DNA from: Thalassotalea_E sp964620605
GTDB lineage: Bacteria > Pseudomonadota > Gammaproteobacteria > Enterobacterales > Alteromonadaceae
Reading direction: 5' to 3'
NCBI GenBank assembly: GCA_964620605.1
Contig: CAZUHQ010000111.1
Location: 1-12,443 of the forward strand
Length of the DNA stretch: 12,443 nt
The position numbers were made by a program, and so were the translations under genes. The notes under the pieces were generated by a model. The model ran no database searches. It saw only the letters and a program-made list of their open reading frames with translations, and was not told the DNA's origin. Position 1 is the first letter of the stretch, and the number at the start of each line of letters is the position of its first letter. Below, one piece after another: positions 7,267 to 12,443 of this stretch.

Positions 7267-7342
7267 CTATGCCAATCAGGTTAAAAGCAATAAAAGCCTT
7301 ATCGTTTAAGTATCCACGGCATAGGGATATCTTTAAACCTGA
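7267..7342 (-). other. Crossing inverted repeats: possible pseudoknotted leader RNA
   Basis: Two long pairings cross each other. 7267-7273 (CTATGCC) pairs with 7318-7324 (GGCATAG), and 7276-7287 pairs with 7331-7342 over 12 bases with one mismatch. A third, short hairpin (7311-7315 with 7325-7329) would present GGCATAG in its 9-base loop. Opening and closing in the order A-B-A-B is pseudoknot topology. The element lies between codirectional genes, 3' of the ankyrin gene and 5' of the YcxB-like/permease pair, so it could be a 3' end structure, a leader or an independent small RNA. No T-run for intrinsic termination follows. It matches no RNA family I recognise. Confidence 0.45.
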
Positions 7343-7352
7343 ATTTAGCTTA

Positions 7353-7961
7353 TTACTGCTTTGCACCATGTTTTCTTAGAAAATTTGCTATGGCAATATT
7401 TCCAGCTACGTTAAGCGGAGAGCGATATTCAATTCCTTTAACAGTTTCGACATTAACTCCCTGATTCACATTAGCGCCATTTGCCACCAAGAGTTTGACC
7501 ATTTCGAGATGCCCCTCTCTGGACGCGGCAATAAGGGCAGTTTCGTCATACTTTACAATTGCATCAATAAACGCCCCTTTAGTTAATAACAGTTTTACCA
7601 TTTCGATATTATTGTAAATAGCGGCATTAATTAGAGGGTTTGCATCTTGTGGTGCTGCCAATTCTATATCTGCGCCTAGTTCAATCAATTTACCGGCAAA
7701 TTGATTGTGATTGTTTTGAATTGCGATAATCAGTGGCGTGCCATCGCCAAGCATCACAGAGTTAATATCAAAGCCTGTTTCCAACAGTTGGAAAAATTTA
7801 TCCTGTTGATTATCTGCAATTAGTTCAACAATATCGTCATACTGCTGAGATAACACTTGACTGCTATCAACTGAATAATCATCGGCAAAAGAACTGACCG
7901 TTGTTGCCAAAGTCACTACTATGATGGGGATTGCAATAATTTTTAATCTAATGTTAAGCAT
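7353..7961 (-). CDS. Secreted ankyrin-repeat protein
   Basis: The 202-residue protein begins with a Sec signal peptide: charged MLNIRLK, a hydrophobic core at 8-22 and a likely cleavage site SFA|DD after residue 26. The mature part is a short ankyrin array, about four repeats from residue 41 on, with clear consensus pieces TPLIIAIQNNH (75-85), LIELGADIE (92-100), NPLINAAIYNNIEMVKLLL (108-126) and TALIAASREGHLEMVKLLVA (141-160), then a capping region ending in FLRKHGAKQ. It is probably a periplasmic protein-protein interaction module; the partner is unknown. The start at 7961 has a good Shine-Dalgarno (AAGGAC, five bases away). It stands between the XRE gene and the YcxB-like/permease pair on the same strand, each more than 140 bases away, so it is likely transcribed separately. 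Confidence 0.9.
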   Translation of the reverse strand: MLNIRLKIIAIPIIVVTLATTVSSFADDYSVDSSQVLSQQYDDIVELIADNQQDKFFQLLETGFDINSVMLGDGTPLIIAIQNNHNQFAGKLIELGADIELAAPQDANPLINAAIYNNIEMVKLLLTKGAFIDAIVKYDETALIAASREGHLEMVKLLVANGANVNQGVNVETVKGIEYRSPLNVAGNIAIANFLRKHGAKQ

Positions 7962-8306
7962 TTGTTGTCCTTAATTAGAAATATTAAACGCTAAACATTA
8001 AGTCGCAACACAAATTAAAAAGTTTGTTTTAAGAAAAAATTTTAATTTGGCTTGATACAAAGAGGGGAAAGTATCAGTAAAATGCGTCTTAATGAATACT
8101 GCAAACCTGCACATTAAGACGCATGCTCATGAAACAAAGAAGTGGAATCTGCTTCGCTTCTTAATTGTAGTACAGCAAAAAGCAATTGCTAGGAAGCCCT
8201 AACAATTAAATTCAAAAACTCCATCTACTTTTTCATACCTGTGATTAAATCACGTCACGCTAATACTTTAGTATTCGGGGTTGGTTAGCGGCTAAATGCC
8301 AATAAT
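7962..8306. other. Gene-free region between XRE and ankyrin genes
   Basis: The 345 bases hold no plausible gene. They contain several dyads: the 13-base inverted repeat at 8082-8124 (listed separately), a 6-base stem with 12-base loop (8053-8058 with 8071-8076), a 13-base dyad GTGATT-A-AATCAC starting at 8241, and AATAC/GTATT around a TTTA loop near 8262-8275. The ankyrin promoter should lie in the AT-rich stretch 7975-8050, but no clear -35/-10 pair stands out. Confidence 0.55.
8082..8124. repeat. 13-base perfect inverted repeat
   Basis: ATGCGTCTTAATG at 8082-8094 is perfectly complementary to CATTAAGACGCAT at 8112-8124, with a 17-base spacer. On the minus strand the second arm runs into ATTTTAC, a short T-run, so the element could be a weak terminator for the XRE gene ending 183 bases upstream. 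Equally it could be a binding site upstream of the ankyrin gene or a remnant of a small mobile element. Confidence 0.65.
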
Positions 8307-9287
8307 TTAATCCTGCGTTTTTTTAATCATACCCATCAGGCCAACTAGCGCAGCGAATACAGCAGCACTGATCGGAAAGACTATCCAGGTAACCCCCCAA
8401 TGCATGGTCCATAAGCTCCAGGCGAGATAAATAGCCAACACCAAAGGCCAAAAAAATGCCGCAAGTTTTTCTGCTTGCTTGATAGCATCACTTTTTCCGG
8501 CATCCAGATCGCCTTCAACCAATAAATATTGATAGGCTTCAAATTCAGTGGAAACCGGCATAACAAAATAGATACCAAGTGCAATAATAATGAATAATAA
8601 ACATAGCATCATTAAAATGGCATTGCCGGACGCTGAGAAAATTGCGCTCATCATCAAGGGAACTGAGCTAAATATAAATAAAAATACAGCTAAGGAGAGT
8701 CGCTGGTAATATAGCGCTCTAAAGTTCTCCAGCTTTTGGCTTAACGCACTATGAACCCCATAAGCCAGTTCAAAATGTTCACCGGTAATTTGCTGTAATT
8801 CCTTTTTATGCTGATTGGTTTTGATAAAAAAGCTCACCGCCAAAGATACTATCATCAAGATTGCGACTATTCCCAAGGCGGCGGCCATTTTTTTTGTGAG
8901 GCCAAACTGATTAGTTTCCGCCAGTGCCAGTAGCATAAATAACGGCACGACTGACATCATACTAAGCATAACGCCTTTAGTGATTAATCTGGCTTCTGTA
9001 ATTTTGATATCGACAAAATTTAATGCTTGCTCAAGGCTAATTTGCGCAACATTCGCCTCTTGCGCTTCGCTAAGATACTCGGTAGTTTCCAGTTCATCTT
9101 TTAACAAAAAGTCAGTCGAGACACTAAAGATCTCCGCCAGTTTAATTATTTTATTGAGATCAGGTACGCTATTAGTGCTTTCCCATTTAGACACGGATTG
9201 CCGCGATACCGCCAGCTTTTCAGCCAATTCTTCTTGCGACCAGCCAAAGTGCTTTCTCAATTTAATAATCTTTTCTGCTAAAATCAT
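8307..9287 (-). CDS. XRE-family regulator fused to a six-helix membrane domain
   Basis: The 326-residue protein starts with an XRE/Cro helix-turn-helix (residues 5-60). WSQEELAEKLAVSRQSVSKWE at 16-36 is the DNA-binding core, followed by VPDLNKIIKLAEIFSVSTDFLL. A linker at 63-102 leads to about six hydrophobic segments at roughly 105-122, 135-155, 196-215, 222-243, 277-293 and 301-321. The segments are grouped in pairs, with soluble stretches at 156-195 and 245-275. The protein is therefore predicted to be a membrane-tethered transcription factor; no ligand or sensory motif is recognised. The HTH sequence closely resembles those common in Bacillota, so distant transfer is possible, though similar proteins occur in other phyla. 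The start at 9287 has AGGA nine bases upstream. It lies 142 bases after the TonB-like gene on the same strand, with no obvious partner gene. Confidence 0.88.
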   Translation of the reverse strand: MILAEKIIKLRKHFGWSQEELAEKLAVSRQSVSKWESTNSVPDLNKIIKLAEIFSVSTDFLLKDELETTEYLSEAQEANVAQISLEQALNFVDIKITEARLITKGVMLSMMSVVPLFMLLALAETNQFGLTKKMAAALGIVAILMIVSLAVSFFIKTNQHKKELQQITGEHFELAYGVHSALSQKLENFRALYYQRLSLAVFLFIFSSVPLMMSAIFSASGNAILMMLCLLFIIIALGIYFVMPVSTEFEAYQYLLVEGDLDAGKSDAIKQAEKLAAFFWPLVLAIYLAWSLWTMHWGVTWIVFPISAAVFAALVGLMGMIKKTQD

Positions 9288-9429
9288 TTTATTAATTCCT
9301 ATGAAGTAAAATCGGAAAAATGATAAAAAATCAAATAGTTGCTAACCAGCAATCAGGGTTGGTAATTTGTCAACTACCGGTTGCATCTCATTAGTTTTAG
9401 CAAAAAATCGCGAATCCACTGATTGCAGG

Positions 9430-10467
9430 CTAAGTGCCATGCTCTACCAAGGTAAAACGACTGCTGTTTTCGCCATAAATATACAAATCGCAATTTTTCC
9501 AACCTGACGGCATACTCCAGGTATTATTATTTTCTACAGTATAAATATGATGTTTATTGGCACAACGAACATCCAGTTTAGTTAACCGCCCCGAGATATC
9601 AGTTAATGAAAAACGATTACGCACTAACGAATAATGCCAATAATCTTTATCGGCAATTTCACCACTGACCACTAGCTCTTGTTCACTGGCAAGAAATTCA
9701 TCAATTTTTGCGATCACTTGTTGATATTGAGCCAAATGCGGTTTCGCGGATTCAAGCTTTTCAAGCTGCTGATAAATCTCATAGGCCGCACGATAATAAT
9801 TCAGCTCAAGCGCTAAACTAAAACGATTATTTAGCACCGCTAACTGATAATCTTGTGATTTTTTATCATCATTAAGAAATGAAATACTGCTAAGGTGAAG
9901 ATATTGCTCTGCTTTATCACCGCGTACTTCAGCATAAGAAGCTGAGACAGTATGCAAGTAATTACTTTCAGCAGCAAACTTGTATCTCATGGCAGACATT
10001 TCTTCGATCAGTTCTTCGACCTCGGAAAAATCTTGCTGTTCCAAGGCATCAAGCGCCTTGCGGTATTTTTTTGCAAAACGTTTTCTGACTCTATCCTGAC
10101 CATTCTCCATTTTAAAATCCAGCTGCACTGTGTTCAGGCACTGTTGAACCGGCTCACCATTTTCCATTGCCGGAGTATAGCGCCATTGCGCTAACGCTTT
10201 TTTTGCTTCGATGGATAAGTCCCGACTACCGGAAGAATCGATTTCAACAATATTAGAAACGCTGCCGTCTTTTTCAACAACAAAACTAAACCTTGACCAG
10301 CCAGAGCGTCCTTCGCGCGCGGCTGATATAGGATATTTTGGATGAATTCGCTCGATAGGTTCAGGCGCTACAACAGTCGCAAGATGTTTGGATATTTCTT
10401 CTGCATGACCAGGGAAAGATATAGCACTTATACCAATAAAAGCTGTTAACCATAGTTTATTTTCCAT
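9430..10467 (-). CDS. Periplasmic TonB C-terminal-domain protein with helical middle and Cys-containing C-terminus
   Basis: With the ATG at 10467 the protein has 345 residues. An upstream in-frame GTG at 10479 directly abuts the AAAGGAG sequence (10485-10479), so it is too close to use; the ATG lies 11 bases after this site. The N-terminus is a signal peptide with likely cleavage after SFPGHA near residue 22. Residues about 32-120 form a TonB C-terminal domain (PIERIHPKYPISAAREG, then VVEKDGSVSNIVEIDSSG and ALAQWRYTPAMENGEPV). Residues 128-262 are helical and possibly TPR-like. The last 75 residues form an unrecognised beta-rich domain with Cys302 and Cys326, which could form a disulfide. There is no proline-rich linker and no retained membrane anchor, and no exbB or exbD is nearby. 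It is therefore not a classical energy-transducing TonB. Function unknown. Confidence 0.82.
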   Translation of the reverse strand: MENKLWLTAFIGISAISFPGHAEEISKHLATVVAPEPIERIHPKYPISAAREGRSGWSRFSFVVEKDGSVSNIVEIDSSGSRDLSIEAKKALAQWRYTPAMENGEPVQQCLNTVQLDFKMENGQDRVRKRFAKKYRKALDALEQQDFSEVEELIEEMSAMRYKFAAESNYLHTVSASYAEVRGDKAEQYLHLSSISFLNDDKKSQDYQLAVLNNRFSLALELNYYRAAYEIYQQLEKLESAKPHLAQYQQVIAKIDEFLASEQELVVSGEIADKDYWHYSLVRNRFSLTDISGRLTKLDVRCANKHHIYTVENNNTWSMPSGWKNCDLYIYGENSSRFTLVEHGT

Positions 10468-10534
10468 AAATAAAATCACTCCTTTAAATAAAAATCACCA
10501 AATAACCCTTTTGACTTTAACATATATTTTACAA

Positions 10535-11029
10535 TTAATTACCCATATTTTTAGCAATATCACATCGCATTTCAACTAAACGAGCATTAAACCCGACTTT
10601 TTGATAAGCGCGAATTGCCGCAACATTTTCGGCGAAAACATCCAAATGTAACATGGTAACTCCCTGCTCAGCAGACCAATTCGCCAAGTAATTAATAACC
10701 AACTGATTAATGCCCTGCCCACGAAATGCTGGCTCAACATACATAAACCCCAAGTAACTGAAAAAACGATAGTTCACGTAGGGTTTGGCCTTTTCTATCC
10801 GCGCATAACCACAGCCAACAAGCCTGTTTTGCTGCTTATCACCTGACGACTCAGCAACCGCCAGATAGCAATTATCCTGTTTTATTAGCTGTTCAAGGTC
10901 GTAATAACAGACAGGATCAGGGTTTAACTCAGGATCAAATGGTCGCTCAGCCTTGATCACTCCCTGTTCAAATTCTTTTAGCTGCTCAATATCGGCAAGT
11001 GTGGCGGCTCGGATAATGATATCTTCCAT
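10535..11029 (-). CDS. GNAT-family N-acetyltransferase
   Basis: The 164-residue protein is a GCN5-related acetyltransferase, expected to transfer an acetyl group from acetyl-CoA to an amine; the substrate is not predictable. It begins MEDIIIRAATLADIEQL, a typical GNAT first strand and helix. It shows LVGCGYARI in the middle, motif A as LGFMYVEPAFRGQGIN (the acetyl-CoA pyrophosphate loop) and motif B as LDVFAENVAAIRAYQKVGF near the C-terminus. The frame is open to 11113, but the 28 extra residues are hydrophobic and unlike the family. ATG 11029 has AGGAAA four bases upstream, so this start is preferred. It is divergent from galM across a 135-base gap that carries an inverted repeat, and 67 bases upstream of the TonB-like gene on the same strand. 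Confidence 0.9.
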   Translation of the reverse strand: MEDIIIRAATLADIEQLKEFEQGVIKAERPFDPELNPDPVCYYDLEQLIKQDNCYLAVAESSGDKQQNRLVGCGYARIEKAKPYVNYRFFSYLGFMYVEPAFRGQGINQLVINYLANWSAEQGVTMLHLDVFAENVAAIRAYQKVGFNARLVEMRCDIAKNMGN

Positions 11030-11097
11030 TGAGTTTCCTATGATTTCTAATAGACAAAATTCAAAGATAACATTTTCTATCGGCACAATTAAAACAA

Positions 11098-11128
11098 TGA
11101 TTGCGTCTAGCAATCACTTAGTTAGTAT
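11098..11128 (+). promoter_or_regulatory. Inverted repeat overlapping a candidate galM promoter
   Basis: TGATTGC (11098-11104) and GCAATCA (11110-11116) form a perfect 7-base inverted repeat around five bases. It overlaps a possible -35 box TTGCGT (11101-11106), which is followed after 16 bases by TAGTAT (11123-11128), a fair -10 box. The site lies in the divergent GNAT/galM gap, 37 bases before the galM start, and could be an operator. The promoter call is weak. Confidence 0.35.
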
Positions 11129-11164
11129 AGAGAACTTGCCTTTCCATTCATTTAAGGAAATTCT

Positions 11165-12250
11165 TTGACTGACAATTCAGCTTTTAATCGCATCAGCCAA
11201 CAAAGTTTTGGCTCGTTATCGACTGGCGAGCAGGCAACACTTTATAGCTTAAAAAATGCCAACGGCATGCAGGTAAAAATCACTAACTACGGTGGCATTA
11301 TCGTCGCTATTTTAGCGCCAGACAGCACTAGGCAATTAGCCGATATAGTGCTCGGCTATGACAAGGTCGCTGACTATGAAGCTGACACTTATTATCTCGG
11401 CGCCATTATTGGCCGTTATGCCGGACGCATTTATCAAGGCAAAGCCACTATTTTCGGTCAAGAATTTCAGCTCAAACTCAATGCTCCTAACAGTCAGCTC
11501 CATGGCGGTGAGCAAGCCCTAAATAAACAATTATGGCAGGCACAGACCAGCGAAGGCTCTGATAGCGCCTGTTTAACTTTGTCATATCTGAGTCCGGACG
11601 CTGAAGCAGGATTCCCCGGCAATGTGCAATTTAAGGTTAACTATCGACTCAATGATAACAATGAACTGAGCGTAGAATATTTTGCCTCCACAGATAAACC
11701 TACACTGGTCAACCTCACTCAGCACAGCTATTTCAATTTAGCCGGTCATCACAGTGGTGATATCAATCAACATCGACTGAGGTTAAACGCCGATTATTTT
11801 TTGCCAATGACACCACAAGCATACCCAACCGGCGAAATTGCCGCTGTTGCTAATACCCCACATGATTTTACTCAAGGCAAAACAATCGGCCAGGATATTA
11901 ACAGCGCAGATCAACAAATAACCATAGGCAAAGGCTATGATAATTACTGGCTGGTTAACGATGAGGTACTTTCAGGCCAAACTTACGCTGCGCAGGTTCT
12001 AGAACCAGATTCAGGCCGGACGCTGACCCTATATACAGATCAGCCGAGCATGGTATTTTATACCGCAAACTATATTGACGGCAGCCATTTAGGCAAACAG
12101 CAGTGCCGTTACCAAGCCAGAGCTGCATTTTGTTTAGAACCACAGCGGGCGAACAATAAACTAACAGGAGTAAGGTTAGACAATACCCTGCTAACTCCGG
12201 AGCAACCGTTTTTTAGTCGCACTCGTTACGTTTTCGGTTCAATAAAGTAA
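11165..12250 (+). CDS. galM: GalM, galactose mutarotase (aldose 1-epimerase)
   Basis: GalM interconverts alpha and beta anomers of galactose (and glucose), feeding the Leloir pathway. The 361-residue protein shows the family order: ITNYGGIIVAILAPD at 39-53, GAIIGRYAGRI at 79-89 with Arg84, LHGG at 112-115 with His113, NLTQHSYFNLAG at 183-194 with the catalytic acid His187, GYDNYWLV at 257-264 with Asp259, and the catalytic base Glu325 in FCLEPQ. The length is typical, about 340-360. The start is TTG at 11165: AAGGAAA lies four bases upstream, an in-frame stop sits at 11153-11155, and the first in-frame ATG (codon 35) would delete conserved strands. No galK, galT, galE or sugar transporter is in the window, so it is either a lone housekeeping copy or the edge of a locus outside. 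A hairpin cluster begins 12 bases after the stop. Confidence 0.96.
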   Translation: MTDNSAFNRISQQSFGSLSTGEQATLYSLKNANGMQVKITNYGGIIVAILAPDSTRQLADIVLGYDKVADYEADTYYLGAIIGRYAGRIYQGKATIFGQEFQLKLNAPNSQLHGGEQALNKQLWQAQTSEGSDSACLTLSYLSPDAEAGFPGNVQFKVNYRLNDNNELSVEYFASTDKPTLVNLTQHSYFNLAGHHSGDINQHRLRLNADYFLPMTPQAYPTGEIAAVANTPHDFTQGKTIGQDINSADQQITIGKGYDNYWLVNDEVLSGQTYAAQVLEPDSGRTLTLYTDQPSMVFYTANYIDGSHLGKQQCRYQARAAFCLEPQRANNKLTGVRLDNTLLTPEQPFFSRTRYVFGSIK

Positions 12251-12261
12251 TAAGAGCCCAC

Positions 12262-12302
12262 TGTCCTGTCCTAAAAGTGTAAACACATTTCAGGACAGGA
12301 CA
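12262..12302. repeat. Long imperfect hairpin after galM
   Basis: TGTCCTGTCCT (12262-12272) and AGGACAGGACA (12292-12302) are perfect 11-base arms that begin TGT and end ACA. Inside them AAA and GTGT pair with ACAC and TTT, with one mismatch and one bulge, giving an almost continuous 18-pair stem. There is no T-run, so a simple terminator for galM is unlikely. The direct repeat TGTCC-TGTCC within the arm and the TGT/ACA ends resemble insertion-sequence termini. Confidence 0.75.
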
Positions 12303-12380
12303 CACCTTCTAAAGAAGGTGGCTTTGAATTAGTCCCTTCGAAAGGGGCTTTCCCTATCCAGAGCCTTATTTTAACCTGGA
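12303..12380 (-). repeat. Hairpin cluster, possible IS200/IS605-type end or structured RNA
   Basis: Three hairpins follow the long palindrome. CACCTTCT/AGAAGGTG (12303-12310 and 12313-12320) has a two-base centre. AGTCCCTT/AAGGGGCT (12331-12338 and 12342-12349) has one G-T pair and a three-base loop. TCCAG/CTGGA (12357-12361 and 12376-12380) has a 14-base loop. Read on the minus strand they lie directly 3' of a reading frame ending at 12394. IS200/IS605-family elements carry subterminal hairpins, and tnpB elements carry a structured guide RNA at this place. No transposase sequence is available to prove it. Confidence 0.4.
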
Positions 12381-12393
12381 GCTATCACTTTTC

Positions 12394-12443
12394 TTAAAAC
12401 ATTAGCTCAACACAGCGAGATAAATCACTCAAGGCGAACAACG
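12394..12443 (-). CDS. 3' tail of a minus-strand reading frame running off the right edge
   Basis: On the minus strand, one frame is open from the window edge to TAA at 12396-12394 and encodes 15 visible residues, LFALSDLSRCVELMF. The other two minus frames are closed by stops. The fragment is too short to name. Its position directly before the hairpin cluster suggests the C-terminus of a transposase-like gene, but this could also be chance. Confidence 0.3.
   Translation of the reverse strand, partial: LFALSDLSRCVELMF

Noticed and set aside
8137..8162. AAGAAG/CTTCTT stem with 14-base loop as terminator of the XRE gene
   Set aside because: It is a short stem of purine-rich low-complexity sequence with a large loop and only an interrupted T-run.
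9345..9358. TTGCT/AGCAA-type stem near 9340-9353 as a terminator of the TonB-like gene
   Set aside because: The stem is only five bases, low in GC, and the nearest T-run on the minus strand is several bases away; this is compatible with chance.
10468..10479. Upstream GTG start for the TonB-like gene
   Set aside because: The GTG overlaps the Shine-Dalgarno AAAGGAG, leaving no spacing, whereas the ATG at 10467 is 11 bases downstream of it and gives a normal signal peptide.
11030..11113. 28-residue N-terminal extension of the GNAT protein
   Set aside because: The extension is hydrophobic, unlike the family, and ATG 11029 has a good ribosome-binding site four bases upstream. The extension would also overlap the divergent galM control region.
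12262..12302. Integron attC site
   Set aside because: The hairpin lacks recognisable core sites of the RYYYAAC/GTTRRRY type, and no integrase or cassette structure is present.
1..12443. CRISPR array, tRNA or rRNA genes
   Set aside because: No regularly spaced identical repeats, cloverleaf-like segments or rRNA-like sequence were seen on either strand by eye.

Overview
The window looks like chromosomal DNA of a marine gammaproteobacterium, probably of the order Alteromonadales and possibly Colwelliaceae. This is inferred from moderately AT-rich DNA, the protein style (TonB-C periplasmic proteins, the HD-GYP architecture) and a gammaproteobacterial division cluster; no ribosomal RNA or other marker gene is present to confirm it.

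Left third (1-3961, minus strand): the promoter-proximal end of the division and cell wall (dcw) cluster in its classical order mraZ - rsmH(mraW) - ftsL - ftsI - murE. murE runs off the left edge. Gaps between genes are 2 to 34 bases, as in one operon. Upstream of mraZ there is a good sigma-70 promoter followed by three TGGG/TGGA boxes at an exact 10-base period, the known layout of a MraZ autorepression operator. About 110 bases further upstream a second set of such boxes lies in the opposite orientation and faces the next gene.

Middle (4349-5828): a plus-strand HD-GYP cyclic-di-GMP phosphodiesterase with all visible catalytic residues, divergent from mraZ, then a 328-base convergent gap holding an unusual triple-heptamer palindrome.

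Right-centre (5829-11029, minus strand): accessory-type genes. These are a TauE/SafE permease co-transcribed with a small YcxB-like membrane protein, a secreted ankyrin-repeat protein, an XRE regulator fused to six membrane segments, a periplasmic TonB-C-domain protein, and a GNAT acetyltransferase. Between the ankyrin and ycxB-like genes, nested and crossing inverted repeats could fold as a pseudoknotted leader. A 13-base perfect inverted repeat lies between the XRE and ankyrin genes.

Right end (11030-12443): galM (galactose mutarotase) on the plus strand with a TTG start, divergent from the GNAT gene. Its 3' side is a dense cluster of hairpins followed by the 3' tail of a minus-strand reading frame that runs off the window. 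This pattern suggests the end of a mobile element, possibly of the IS200/IS605 type, but the evidence is structural only.

Start corrections made here: the TonB-like gene is called at 10467 and the GNAT gene at 11029, both from ribosome-binding-site spacing. No wholly new multi-gene system is evident. The most unusual signals are the two opposed MraZ-type box arrays, the pseudoknot-like leader, the triple-heptamer palindrome and the terminal hairpin cluster.
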